NCBI GenBank assembly: GCA_036435485.1
Contig: CM071599.1
Span: forward strand, 213,131,178 to 213,195,177
Reading direction: 5' to 3'
DNA length: 64,000 nt
DNA from: Saposhnikovia divaricata
Taxonomy: Eukaryota > Streptophyta > Magnoliopsida > Apiales > Apiaceae
In this document: positions 32,321-44,485 of the stretch, in pieces
Layout: each line of letters starts with the position of its first letter
How positions within the stretch are numbered: the stretch's first letter is position 1
Position numbers and translations under genes: made by a program
Notes under the pieces: model-generated
The model's input: only the letters and a program-made list of their open reading frames with translations
Databases searched by the model: none
Told to the model about the DNA's origin: nothing

Positions 32321-33877
32321 TGAAGGAATTTACGGATGGGCGGAAGCGTGGTATAACAATTATTTCCGTAAAAACCATATAATCGCACATATAGAAAATC
32401 ATATAAAATGAAAATAGCGAGGAATCGTGATCATACCTTGAAAAATCGAAGCTTTATAAAATGGTTTCTCGCAGTTGCTTCTCAGAGTGTGAAGCACTCT
32501 ACCGGTATCCACCAAGATAAATTTCTTCGATGAAGCTTTTTATAAAAACAAGGTTTTATAAAATGGAGGTTTGAGAGAGAGAGAGAGAGATGAAGAAGAT
32601 GGAGGCTTTAAGTTTTTCACAAAAACCAAGTCAATCAAAAGTGTCCTCATCTCATTCTATTTATAGGGCACAAGTAGGTTTTTAACATTAATATATCATT
32701 ATATATTAATATATAAATCCTACACTTTACCTTATAAAATGTTAAATAATAATTAAAATAATTTTAATCATTATTAAAACAACTTGCTCTCTCAAAATAC
32801 CTTCATCAATAAATTAATCTTTTTATGGTGTGACCCTGTAGGTTCAATATTAAGCCGGTAGTAGAAATAAATAATAATAAACTTTTTATTTATTATTTAT
32901 ATGAATTCTAAAATTCATTAAATATAATTAACTGATTAATTATATTTATTCTACATCGTGAGTGATGCTTCTCAACATATCGCGACTATCCGGATAATAT
33001 GAATTCACTGCTTAGAATACCAAGAACCTGTCAGTGCTAGTTACCGTACAATCAATTCCTTCTACCCTACAATATCCCGATTAAATACAAGGCATGGATC
33101 TCGTGTCAGGCCTATCAAATTTAATCATATGATTTCTTATTCATAACGCAAAGTTCATATTAATGCAAATTAGAAACTCCTTTCTAATTTCATACACTCT
33201 GGCCAGAGATTCCAGAACTCGCATACTAAGAATAACATAGGATATTCACTTCCTTACTGGAAGGGGTAGATTCTTTATTGATCGTTAACTATCTCCATAC
33301 ATAAATCCCTGTACCCAGAATAGACCTAATGGATGTCCTTGAGACTAAGGACTAAACCAAAGCACAGTTCATTATATACAAGATTACTCTAACGATCTCA
33401 AGTCAAAGGACACTTGTACAACTATCACTCAGTGAATAACTATTGACACGTGAGTAAACTCCATTAGTTGTCCAACTTATCGAGTCATGTTCAGTGAACT
33501 TATTCCCTAATAAGCACCTACATACTAGCTATAGTGTCACCACACAAATGCCTATGAGAACAGACATCCTCCTGACGGGAGCAAGCATAATATGTACCAA
33601 TCTTTGCGGATTCACTAACTTCCGATTAGTTATCCTATGATCAGGAACTGTTTAAGTCTAGAGTTATCATCTTCTAGATCTCACTATTATAATCTCATTA
33701 TAATTATAGAAGCTTTACTCTAAACTATGGAACATCTTATTTAAAACACTTTAAACAGATAATGCCCGTAATAAAATCAAAACAAGTCTTTTATTATTAT
33801 TAATGAAATCAAACAAGAATACATGAAAGTTCTTCCTAACTCATCATACATGATTGGATTTAGGACAAACACTTTCA
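32321..33877 (-). repeat. 5' LTR of the copia element
   Basis: 1557 bp and apparently identical to the left copy in every line compared, including AT tracts and the GA run. Identical LTRs mean an insertion too recent to have gathered changes. Confidence 0.95.
32657..32666 (-). promoter_or_regulatory. TATA box in the copia 5' LTR
   Basis: The minus strand has gccctataaatagaatg, a strong TATA box. It would start element RNA reading leftwards. Confidence 0.6.
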
Positions 33878-36800
33878 AATACTTGCCTCAGATCCTTAGC
33901 TAATACGTAGCACCGAAGTAATACAACTATCTTCTTCTATTTTACGGCATCAAAATCTTCTATTTCAATCATTCGTTGGTTTGACGCTCTTGCGATTGTC
34001 ACGAGTCTGATCCGCTGACATCGAGTCCGCGCGTCTACTTCAATATCTACGACGGAAGAAAATAATTGGAAATATCCCCTTTGAACATAGGCATTTTCCC
34101 GGTGTTAAGACACCTCACAATAAATCCAACAATCCATAAATAATAATGTATCCATCTCCACCATTTTCATAACCCACAAAGAATACCACATCTATCTCCA
34201 ACCCTCTTCATTATATCTCCGCTGACAAACCTAAGTCAATACTTACCAATTAATCCTCGATAAAGAAATAGAAATATAATTACAATGCTTAATCCTCGAA
34301 GTAAACACTTCGATAATTCACATCGCACGTAAAGAGACTAATAAGTAGATCACATAATCACATAGCACGTATTTCACATAGCAGATACGACTCACAAATA
34401 AAAGAGCACTCAAAGTATTTTTAGAATATTTAAAATATTTTTAAAGCACTTAAAAGAATTTTAGAAGATTTAATTAACCCTTTTTGAATCAAAAAGGATC
34501 GTTAATAAACCCTCCGAGTAATTATTGGATCCCCAAAATATTTAATAATGATTTAATCCGGCTTACAAATAAATTTTTAGAAATTTTAAACTATTTTTAT
34601 CACTTCTGGATTATTTTTAGAATTTTAAAACAATTTTATTTCATTTTAAACAAATAAAGAAATAAATATTAAAGGTAAACTAATATTTATAAAATAAATA
34701 AATTATTTTATTTTCCAAAATAATTAAATTTGATTATTTCTCATCATATTTAAATAATATTTAATTAATTAAATTAATTGATTATTATTATTAATTAAAC
34801 AATCAATTTAAATTAATTAAGATATTAGATAAATAGATTTAAAATAATCAAATAAAATAAATTTCGAATTAAAAATAATTTATTAAAATTTTAAAACTAT
34901 TTTTCGAAATTAAAAATAATTTTTCGAAATTTAAAAATAATTTTTCGAATTTTTAAAAGTATTTTTCGAATTTCTGAAAATCAAATTCGAATTTATAAAT
35001 AATTTTGAAAAATAATTTTCCAAAACCATTTTTCAGAATTGGATTTTCAGATTTTAAGGATTAAACAGGTACTATTCATCACCATCTTCACTTGAATGCT
35101 CCAAGAACACCACCTCCATCAATGGAGGTTGCCCAGTTTTCCGGTAACCGGAAAAATTTTCTGGCAATGCTCAAAACGTACCAATTATTACGTTTTTAAG
35201 TACCAAACTAACTCCAAATTACATTCTAAACTCAATTATACCATTCATTCATTCCCAGATTCGACCAAACCAAAAATCCGGCCAAAATTCAAACTAACTC
35301 CGGCAAAAAAAACGTTTTTCTACACTTCGAAACCAAATTGTATGTTTAACATCACAAAATGAAGCTTATAACTCATATAATCTAACCCCTAACACCTTAC
35401 ATACAAACAATCAACACAAGCTTTGCAAGAATGATTTGAAAATTGGGCATAAACTAACAAACTTGAATATCACAATCCGGCTATAGAATGATACAATTAA
35501 CTACATGAATCGACTCTAAATCATCATATAAAGCTATTGGAAGCATCAAACAACCCGAAAATCACCCAATCAAAAAGTCCTAAATTAGGCTCAAGAACCC
35601 TAATTTTCGAATTGATTAAACTAGCAATAGAACAATGAAATTGAACATATAATTGGACTCCTGGAATCAATATGAAGCTATACAAACCATCAATTCAACC
35701 GGAAAAGCAAAGAATCAAAAAACCCCAAATTCTAACATGAACCATAGTTTTGCAGAATTAAAGAAAAATTGATATAAAATCGAAAATTTACTCTCTGATG
35801 AAATTGATTGTAGATTATGAAACTAGAGATCAAGAGATTTGATTCGAGTATAAGAACAACAAAATCCGATATCAGAATCACTTTCAAATTCAGCTTTGAT
35901 CCTCAAGAACAGGAGAGAGAAAATATTTATTTTTATGTTTATTTATAATAAAAACTGATTTTTATGAATTTTTAATAAATAAAAAAAATTTGATTGCTAT
36001 TTATATAACTCAAAAATTAATACCCAAAAATATTTTTAACCCCTAATTAAAATCATTAAGCCATAAAAATAATTTTTATGGGATAAAAATGTAAAATTTT
36101 TAATTTTAAACAAATACAAGATATATGCCAAAATTTCCCAAAAATTATGAATATTACAAAAATTACAAAATAATGCATTTTTGAATATCCTAATGTTATA
36201 TAAAAATAATTTTATCAAAAATAAGGCCTCGAATTCAATATAGGGACTGAGTCCGGAAATTAAAATGTGAAATAACTATATTTTAAAAATATAAAAATTA
36301 CAGAAAAATAGAATAAAATATTTTATGCTACACAGAAGTCACATAACACATACGAGATAATTTTCCTATTTAATAAAAATCATAACGTGTTTAAATGCAT
36401 TAAAAATAAACTAACACACAGTAAATTAAACTAAAAATATATTTTAATATAATAAATTACAGATAATTTTCCCTGATTGATCAAAAATATAAAATACAAA
36501 ATTTTCAAATATTTTCATAATGCACACAAATATTAATGGGGCACGGATAAGATACTGGGTAAAATTTTAGTGCGAGAAAAATATAGTTTTCATCCTTAAA
36601 ATTCTAAAATAATCTCAAGTTACCAAAAATGTGAAAATACTAAATTTTAAACATTTTAATAATTTATACAAATAAAACTTTTGTACACGGGCAGAATATC
36701 GGGTATAATTTTTGTACCAATAAACTTCCAACTCGATCCATAAAATTTTAAAACAAACTCAATTTATCACTTTTGATAAAAATATAAATTTTTAATAAAA

Positions 36801-36993
36801 TAAACATTTTTACTAACACAGACAGTACCAAATACAGTCTACCCGAATAACCTATTAACAATTAAACACATAACTGCATTCAAATTAAAATTAAATATTC
36901 ACAATCTTATTATTCCTTTATGGAAAACCAATAAAATATTTAAATAATAATAATAATAAATCCGGAAAAAAAAATCGGGGTTGTTACATAAGT

Positions 36994-37822
36994 TCCATAC
37001 AAAGAAAGTTTAAAAGTAATTTTGAGTTATGATAAAAAAAGAATCGATTGCCAATTTCAACATATAATTTTTTACTTGTTGCTAAATAAATAATGTCAAT
37101 TATGATTTTTATAACAAAAAATTATTAATTTGAAGAAAAATTAGCAACAAATCCTATCATTTTTATTGGTCTTAAGGGGTAATAGAATTTATAAAAAAGC
37201 AATAAATATGTTATTTAATAGTATTTTTTCAATAAAAAAACATAATCAAATTCTTATGTTCAGTATTTAACATAATTTGGATCTAAAAATTATTGAAAAA
37301 TGAATACAAAATTTGAAAATTTGAGAAAGCCAACTTTAACTCGAAAAATCAACAATAAAGGACTGCAACACACCTGTCAATTGCATTGAAAGAAGAATTA
37401 ATTGAACAAAAAGAGTTGATTAGGAAGAAAATGTATCTTTAAGTGATGAAAATCAACAAAGTGCTTGAAGAGTTTAATAATTTGACACTTACAAATTTGG
37501 ATGTGCATGGAGAATTTTCTAAGACAAACAAGCACTACAATAGTCGACATATTCACTTTTGTGAATGAGCAAATCTATTCAAGGGAAGAAAGCTTCAAAA
37601 TTCGACACATTGAGATTTGGTGTGGATTGTGATCGACCCGAAAATAACCCATTTTGATTCAAAAATAATTAAAAGTAGTTATTTTAATTATAATTATAAT
37701 AAAATAATTTTATATATAATATATTATATTGACATTTTTATAATGACAATTGAATTGTAATTATTTTAATAACATGCCAATATATCAAACATATATATAT
37801 ATATATATAATGAGTCCCCTTC
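36994..37822. other. Intergenic with a possible decayed coding fragment
   Basis: AT-rich. Around 37380-37560 plus-strand codons read like a charged helical protein (ELIEQKELIRKK, KVLEEFNNLTL) but are broken by stops. I recognise no family. 37788-37809 is a short (TA) run next to the foldback element. Confidence 0.35.
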
Positions 37823-38224
37823 TAGAGAGGACCTGTTACAATAGAACCACTTTTTTTTTGAAAAAAAAATTTCCAAAAATTTTTTTATAAAAAAAAGAAA
37901 TTCGCCATCACCACGTCACTGCTGACGTGGTACTGCTACATCACCACTGCTGACGTGGCAGTGTCACGCCATCAGTGACATCATCATTGATGACGTGGCA
38001 CTGCCACGTCAGCAGTGATGACATGGCAGCTGACGTCAGCACTGCCACGTCAGCAGTGGTTCTGTTACAGGATCAGAATTTTTTTTGGTTTTTTTTTTTT
38101 TTTATAGAACCAAAAAAAATTAATCTTTTTTTTATAGAACCAAAAATTAAAACTTTGATTCTACTATAGAATCATATAAAATTAGTAGTTCTCTCATATT
38201 CTCTATATAAGAAGGTCCTCTCTA
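37823..38224. mobile_element. Foldback/MITE-like element with TGACGTGG motif array
   Basis: The ends are inverted: tagagaggacct at 37823-37834 and its complement at 38213-38224. (TA)-rich sequence abuts both sides. Inside, poly-T/poly-A arms enclose 37905-38060, which holds three tgacgtgg and three ccacgtca words in both orientations, many within ctgccacgtcagcagtg. It has no coding capacity. The superfamily is unclear. Confidence 0.6.
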
Positions 38225-39274
38225 AAATAATGGCCTATATATAATTATATAGTGTAAATGTTCATGTTATATATATAATATATTATACTCCTATATTTTT
38301 AAATTTCAGGTCGGGTTCGGGTATTCTGGATCAATCGACACTAACCCGAATTTTTTAGGTACAATTATGCAACCCGAACCCGACCCGAAACTCAATATTC
38401 CAATATGATGATTTTTTTTTTATGACAAATCGTAATTCATATTCTTTTATGTTGAATTCGTGTGGAGTTTCGAATTGTGTAAAATTTTACCACCCGTTAT
38501 ACACACTAACACACAGGAAATTACTAGTGGATTTGGACTGGCTTAAACAAATATTTAGATTTATCTATCCCTGATCTCCTTGTCCTTGTCTATTGCAGTT
38601 GTCTACTTGTTTTATAGTTATTATTCCGTGACTATGTTCTGATCTGTGAGAGTGAGACTGACTCTGTGCTTAAACAAGTGAGTCAAACGCTATTATAATT
38701 ACTGGTTTATCTCTGCATCTTTATTGTAACAAAAGAATTACTTGATTATGTGCATAATGCTTTCTTTGTGCATAATGTATTTACCAGGTCATAAATTATG
38801 GTGGAGTCCAAACCATATACACCAACGTTTGCTAAAGTAACCATTTAAATAAGCTATGAATTGTCATCAACTACACGTATAAAATATAATTAGTAATTTT
38901 CCTTGTATCTTAACATGCACCACCAAATAATCCAGCTTAGTATAAGTATTAAGCTTTGTTATTGTATAATATAAGTATTAGTTTGGTCTGAGGATGGTTG
39001 TTTAATTTGGTGATACGGCTACTGCAGTGCAGAAGGCAGATATGCATGCTCATATTGGGTCAAAGTTGCCAACTTTACCATGTTAATCTTTGTCTGGCAA
39101 TAAGTCTGCTACTCCGCAATACATTCTTCATTTAATCATTTTTATGCACTTCTGTTACATTAAGCCTAATATTAACAAGAATTAGAAAATAAGGGATTAT
39201 GTGACATCAATTATGAAAGGCTTCAACTACATAATGAAGTTCAATTTCACTTGATCTTGAAGAATTAAAGCCAG
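38225..39274. other. Intergenic, no gene seen
   Basis: AT-rich without a long frame. The right part is probably the 3' flank of the exonuclease gene. Confidence 0.45.
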
Positions 39275-40201
39275 CTACCAAATACGATTTTCAAAGAGGA
39301 ATTCTGCCTTTCCATCACTGTTTCTCCGGGCAGTAATCTCTAGAACTGAACCATCAACAATCAGACGCTGAACAATCCTTGTGATATTGGTTGCGTCATC
39401 AATTCCAAGATGGTGGTTTCCTACTAATGGCATCCGAAGCTGCCCCATCATTGCGAGCATAGATCTCGCCCTCCTCTCGTAAAATTTTAAGTAGATATCC
39501 TTCAAATTGATCCATTCCATAAAGTATGGTGGAACCTCCATCCGTGACACTTTGCATTGATCTGGGATTTTAGTCTTTATATCCCAATTGCCGCAAGTTA
39601 TGAATGCAGCTTTATTCAAATGCCCACCAAGCTCCTTTGTCAACACATTATGTTTTGCCAGCCAATCTTCAAACTGTGGTATAACTTCCTTAAATGGGAT
39701 TGCCGTCTCATGCCAGATACTGTTAATACCATATTTCCCAAAGTGCTGTTCAACAGACTGGTCTATTCGTTCTTTCCTCATTTTTCTGGGCCTTACAAAT
39801 CGGTGGAAGAAATCAACAAGCTCCAAGGTTTTAGCATCAATCATCAGAACAGGAAATTCAAGAATCTCAATGTTTCCCTCCAAATCAAGCACAAGAAAAT
39901 AGTCGAAATGTTGAGGTTGTACATTCTTCAGATCAAAACACTTTGTATCGAGCTCCAGAAAACTATGTGTGTGCGTATTTATGTGAGTGCCCTCATCCAT
40001 CTTAGTGCAGCAACCCTGAGTGAAATACAAACAGATAGGCTTCCTAGGTGTAGCTGCCTTGAAAACATCAAAAAATTCCACCTTAGAACACGATACTTCA
40101 GAAGAGAAACAATCAGAGGCAGCTGAGCTTGAGCCCACAGTTGTTTTTAAAGATGATTCTTCAGCAGAGAAACAACCAGAGGCAACTGAACTTGAGGCCA
40201 T
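39275..40201 (-). CDS. ERI-1-like 3'-5' exonuclease (DEDDh)
   Basis: 308 residues from the ATG at 40201. The nuclease domain spans about 100-300: Exo I FLVLDLEG (D106, E108), Exo II CGNWD (D207) and Exo III HHLGIDDATNI (H263/H264, D268/D269), the DEDDh set for two metal ions. The stretches RFVRP, TAIPFKEVIPQFEDWL and PPYFMEWINLKDIY match the plant ERI-1-like group. Relatives trim small RNA or rRNA 3' ends; the Arabidopsis member has been linked to chloroplast rRNA. Residues 57-80 hold a Cys/His cluster that may be a degenerate zinc site. An acceptor-like tttttgcag ends 18 bases before the ATG, so a leader intron, or an unseen first exon with a transit peptide, is likely. Confidence 0.9.
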   Translation of the reverse strand: MASSSVASGCFSAEESSLKTTVGSSSAASDCFSSEVSCSKVEFFDVFKAATPRKPICLYFTQGCCTKMDEGTHINTHTHSFLELDTKCFDLKNVQPQHFDYFLVLDLEGNIEILEFPVLMIDAKTLELVDFFHRFVRPRKMRKERIDQSVEQHFGKYGINSIWHETAIPFKEVIPQFEDWLAKHNVLTKELGGHLNKAAFITCGNWDIKTKIPDQCKVSRMEVPPYFMEWINLKDIYLKFYERRARSMLAMMGQLRMPLVGNHHLGIDDATNITRIVQRLIVDGSVLEITARRNSDGKAEFLFENRIW

Positions 40202-40218
40202 ATTTGTTGCTAAAGTAT

Positions 40219-41816
40219 ACCTGCAAAAATATATGACAAGAGTAGTGAGCAGTGAAGGAGTTTAGAAAAATAAGTGGGGGGACTGGGAGGGGAAGGGGCG
40301 CAAAAGCGTGTCCAATGCAGGAATCAGAGGGGGTGATATTGCAATTAATATGAAAAAAAATCAGAACATGATTATTATAATTATTATTATTATTTTACAA
40401 TACAAATCATCGTACAAAACAAAAGTTAATCAAGCAAAACAACCAGTAGAATTCGCAAAAAAATCTAACAGTAGAATTCATGACAACATGCAAATCTATC
40501 AACATATATAATCTTCTATAATAGATATACTATATACGAGACAATAAAACATATATACGTACATAAAACTCACATCTCAACATAATCGAATCGGATAAGA
40601 TGCTCAGCAAGGTATTAAACAGTTCCAACTTCCAAATCAATTAGTCCAATATACCATGGGTGAATAAATTAGAGAATATTGTCTAAACTATAATGATTCT
40701 CAACACGTGACTCAGACTAAACAGAGTCTTGTTGATGTTTCAGTTTCCCGGAAGGTGATACGTTGAGGTCTAACAAATCAACATCGCAAGTTGCATTAGC
40801 TCGGCCACAGGCAAGTATAATATATGCCTCTTGTTTGATTTAATCTCTTACAGTTAAGTAAGCTACAAATCTAAGAAAGTTCCTTTGTTGACATTCATAC
40901 TTTCTGGAGGTATATATATCTTATTTTTATTAAATTCACTTTATTATTGTTTTCAAGCTATTTTAGCTTGCTAGTAAAAGACTGTTGTATAAATTTATCA
41001 TGTAACTTATTAATTAGTTACAATAATAAATAATACTTTTAAGGATATGTGATTAACAAATTTCTCAAAGACAGACTACAAAAAGTTAGCTGCATAGCCA
41101 TCTCAAACACCTAAATTTAACTATATTAGTTACTGAATTCTTTAACCAGTCCAAAGACATATAAATATTTGTTTGTTTGTTTATCCTCCCCAAAGAGGCC
41201 TACACACTTTTCGACAAATATACACCAATTACATTACTCCATGCTAAATTCCAAACACAGATAGAAAGGTGAATTAAGCAGAATTAGTTTTCCTTTTAAC
41301 ACCTAGAATTTATAGATACTCGAGCTTAACTAACTGTAATCCTTACATAATTGTACAATTCATACACAGAAAACACTTTTGTCATCCATCGTTTTTGTTT
41401 TTAGCCTAGACACACACAGTAGATTCCGATTACAATTAAGTTCCTCACAACACCTCGTAAGTAAGCATATGATATCAATTCCACTAACCCTAACTAAATT
41501 ACAACAACCACAAGTACACACACAACACCTCGAAAGTAAGCATATGATGATATCAATTCCACTAACCCTAACTAAATTACAACCACAAGTACATAAACAC
41601 GACACGAAAAGAGGATGTATCTTAGACCTAAAATAACACCTAAAGTACAATTAATCAACAAATACTATAAACACACACGATTATAAACACACACGATTAT
41701 AGAATAAAATCAAATTCACGTAGAGTACATTGTTAAGTCTAAATACATACAAACAGCTAATTAATCATAGGCAAAGCTATACATAGACATATATACATGA
41801 TGAATTTCAGCCACAA

Positions 41817-41817
<1 letters not shown>
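40219..41817. other. 5' flank of the exonuclease gene and intergenic DNA
   Basis: Probably contains the promoter and a leader intron of the gene on the left. I see no coding exon. It includes a 75-bp tandem duplication and an AT-rich middle. Confidence 0.45.
41446..41595. repeat. 75-bp tandem duplication
   Basis: cacaacacctcg begins at 41446 and again at 41521, each followed by taagcatatgat and tcaattccactaaccc. The second copy has an extra atg and lost a caa. Confidence 0.85.

Positions 41818-41819
<2 letters not shown>

Positions 41820-41861
<42 letters not shown>
41820..41861. repeat. (TA)n microsatellite
   Basis: About 20 uninterrupted TA units. Confidence 0.97.
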
Positions 41862-41865
<4 letters not shown>

Positions 41866-41967
41866 TACCCTACCTGAAAAACGGAGAGAAATTGAGGATT
41901 GAGGAAAGCTCAAGGTGAGAGTTGAGACGGCTGGACGCAGTTAAGGACAGAAATTATAAGTCAGTAG

Positions 41968-42332
41968 AGTGTTTGGTAAATCAGAACTTATAAGTTAATT
42001 TTTTAAAATATTTTCAAAATATTTGTTTTTTAATATATATAAGTGGATATCAATGGATAGATCTCGATGAGTAGAGAAATTTGATATATACATATCAATT
42101 TTTTAATGAACAGCTCAAAATATATATGATTTTGAAGATTTAAAGGATAAGAATATTGCGTGTATCGAGAAATAAGAATAAGTTGAAAGTTGAATGTTAG
42201 AATTTTTTAACATTCAACTTATCCCATATAAGTTGTTAATAAGTTCATTCACTTATTTTGCCAAACACTACAAAATAAGTTGAAACGGACTTTGACCATA
42301 TAAGCTAACTTATATGGTTAGCCAAACACCCC
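41968..42332. mobile_element. MITE-like element with gtgtttgg inverted ends
   Basis: gagtgtttggtaaatcagaa on the left and, on the opposite strand at the right, ggtgtttggctaaccatata form imperfect inverted ends, and both sides continue with cttataagtt-like words. The ends look like those of hAT- or Mutator-type MITEs. A target duplication was not clear. Confidence 0.4.
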
Positions 42333-42556
42333 CTTTATAGAGAGAAGAAGAGAGATTCGTATATTGCATTGCTGTGACCCAAACCCAATCAATATAGGAT
42401 TTTTATTAAACCGTAATTTTTTAATTCTTTTAAGTTGAGACGGTAAAGTGCGCGAGCAAAATCGAACCGAAATCGAAACCAGAAACTAAACCTAATTTCG
42501 GTTATGTTCGGTTTGGTTTTTTCTCAAATTCGGTCTATTCGAATATTCGATTGATA

Positions 42557-43416
42557 CAGTAAACCTCGTTAAATTAATACTCGATAAATTAATAATCTTT
42601 CTAAGTTAATAATTTCCTCCGGTCCCAAATTGGACCGTTTCAAAAAATGATCAATTTCCATAAGATAATAAGATAATAATTTTTTTGAAAAACCCTATAT
42701 AACTTTATGGTCCCAATAATATTATAAATTAATAAGTTCTTTATAATCATAAAAATATATGTGTTACCCTTTTGTAAATTATGATTCTAGGGTTTTTAAA
42801 ATTTGAATGTATATGAAACTCATCCTTAACCCTCTTTTTTACATCCAAAAGTTCGAATGTGATGTTTTCGTAAAGCATTAAAAATTTATTAATCAGTGTT
42901 TTTAATGTCTTGAGTGCTTCTTTATATTCAAAAGGTTCCAAAAATGTTGTTTTATCTTTGATATCATCTAAATATATATATGAATCTTTACTGTGAATCT
43001 CGCAAATACTCATTGAATTTGTAGAACAATGTATATTGAATTAATTGAATTAAGTATAAAACATAAATTGTACAATTCATTCTATTTTAAGTGTATATAA
43101 TTGGAAATTAATTTTATTTGATGTCAAAAATTCTCTATAAATTAATACTACTAATTATTAATTTATCCATTAATTAATACATATCTAAATTAATAGAATT
43201 TTCCGGTCCCAATTATATTAATGAGAAAAAGGGTCTGCCCTAGGGATCTCCCTAAGGTTATAACAAATATTACATATAAGTAAAGGGTCTCGCAGAAGCA
43301 TTTTTGTAAATATAAAATTTTTATCAATAATTTACATAAATAGCCTTAAATTTATAGTGAAATTGTTTTAACCTCACGAAGATAAACCTTTATATTAATT
43401 TATAGAGGTGTTACTG
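42557..43416 (-). mobile_element. Emigrant/pogo-like (Tc1/mariner) transposon, 860 bp
   Basis: The left end cagtaaacctcgttaaatta and the inverted right end cagtaacacctctataaatt resemble each other and the known cagtaaaacctctataaatt end of Arabidopsis Emigrant/Lemi elements. TA dinucleotides flank it at 42555-42556 and 43417-43418. The internal words ctccggtcccaa and ttccggtcccaa are typical of the family. Confidence 0.8.
42747..43013 (-). pseudogene. Possible pogo transposase C-terminal remnant
   Basis: An 88-codon frame inside the Emigrant-like element. FEYKEALKTLKTLINKFLMLYENITFELLDVKKRVKDEF is helical and resembles the tail of plant pogo-like transposases, where such a helix follows the catalytic domain. 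No catalytic DDD region is present, so it could not work alone. Chance coding cannot be excluded. Confidence 0.4.
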
Positions 43417-43611
43417 TAGATGATTTTATAGAGACAAGACAACAGAGATTCGTATGTATATTGGTGTGACCCAAACCCAATGATTATAGGATTATAAAAC
43501 CATCGATATGTTTACATTGGGAGTATTTGATATACAATTTTAATAAAATTTTGAATAATAAAAATTATAATATTATGGCTTTTTTGGAAGATGAAATTCA
43601 TTTCAAATTTT

Positions 43612-43975
43612 GAGCCTATTTGGCTGGGTTTTAAGCTGGTGACTTAAGGTCATTTTTGAATTTAAATTAAAAAATGTGTGTTTGTGTAATAAGTCACAAA
43701 CTAATTTAAACTAAAAAAACAACTTAAAACCAGAAGTTGGTGGGAGGTATTTTTTTTCAATGACTTATTTTATTTTTGTAACTTTATTTGATAAAAGTTA
43801 ATACTATCATTTAAATTTCAATTTATAAATTTTATTTTCAATTATATAATTTTAATATCTCATAAGTTGTCAAAAATATAAAATTACCCAAACAGACAAT
43901 TTTCACTTATCAATTTTTGACTTTAAGCAACTTTAAATCATAAATCACTTTTTTTAAGATTATCCAAACGGGCTC
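43612..43975. mobile_element. MITE-like element with gagcc(c/t)(g/a)tttgg ends
   Basis: gagcctatttggctgggttt at the left and the complement of aagattatccaaacgggctc at the right form inverted ends; ttt flanks both sides. Such GAGCCCGTTTGG ends are common in plant MITEs. No coding capacity. Confidence 0.55.
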
Positions 43976-44076
43976 TTTGTATTTGTTCAAATCACATGCT
44001 TGTATCTGACAAAAAAAAAATAAAATCACATGTTGGTAAATTGATTGTTTTTAAAACAACTATATCTATACTAATA

Positions 44077-44079
<3 letters not shown>

Positions 44080-44125
<46 letters not shown>
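44080..44125. repeat. (TA)n microsatellite
   Basis: About 23 TA units directly bordering the first of two foldback elements. Confidence 0.95.
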
Positions 44126-44127
<2 letters not shown>

Positions 44128-44485
44128 TAGTGATCAAATATAAACCAAAGTTAAAATAGAAACTAAAATCCAACACTAAATAAATTATATTTCATCTATT
44201 CTAAGGGCCCCGCCAGGGGCACCTTAACAAAAAAATGTATAATAATTTAGGCTCCATTTAACAAAAAAAAAAAATTACTGTTCACGCAGACGTCACTGCC
44301 ACGTCAGCAGTGAACAGTAATTTTTTTTTTTTTTTTGGAATGGAGCCTAGATTATTATACACTTTTTGTATAGGGGTTCCCCTAGTTTGGTGATTATATT
44401 AGCTTGAAATGTTCGATTAGGATTTTGTTTCTGATTTCTATTCTAATTTGGTTTCTATTTGAGTAAGACCCTATATATATATATA
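44126..44485. mobile_element. Foldback element 1, flanked by (TA)n
   Basis: Outer arms (gatcaaatataaaccaaagt left; complement of ttggtttctatttgagtaag right) and inner arms (taggctccat / atggagccta; ttactgttcac / gtgaacagtaa) are nested inverted repeats. The centre has gacgtcactgccacgtcagc. Single strands would fold into one long hairpin. Confidence 0.65.

Larger units (their letters stand above)
24878..33877 (-). mobile_element. Complete Ty1/copia retrotransposon, probably very young
   Basis: Two 1557-bp LTRs (24878-26434 and 32321-33877) look identical by eye and end TG...CA. They are flanked by aatac at 24873-24877 and 33878-33882. It has a tRNA-Met-like primer site, a polypurine tract, a 1.9-kb leader and one uninterrupted Gag-Pol frame. 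Everything needed for autonomous movement is visible. It landed inside an older solo LTR, in the same orientation. The polyprotein and LTR length recall the Tork/Angela side of plant copia elements, but I cannot settle the lineage by eye. Confidence 0.95.
23668..36988 (-). mobile_element. Large solo LTR (about 4.3 kb) split by a copia element
   Basis: The left edge begins tgtaacgcccccaaatccgg and the right edge ends ggggttgttaca. The 5-bp duplication taagt lies at 23663-23667 and 36989-36993. Removing the copia insertion and one copy of its duplication leaves about 4.3 kb with no coding domains, which fits a long LTR of a Ty3-type element left solo. Orientation is inferred from the likeness of the ends to the smaller solo LTR family. 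The right part (33883-36988) is extremely AT-rich. Confidence 0.75.

Noticed and set aside
35096..35362. 88-codon plus-strand frame
   Set aside because: Lies within the solo LTR, low-complexity and lysine/threonine-rich, no homologous pattern recognised.
41360..41650. Minus-strand frame with repeated Cys-rich words
   Set aside because: It arises from the 75-bp tandem duplication and has no family signature or splice context.
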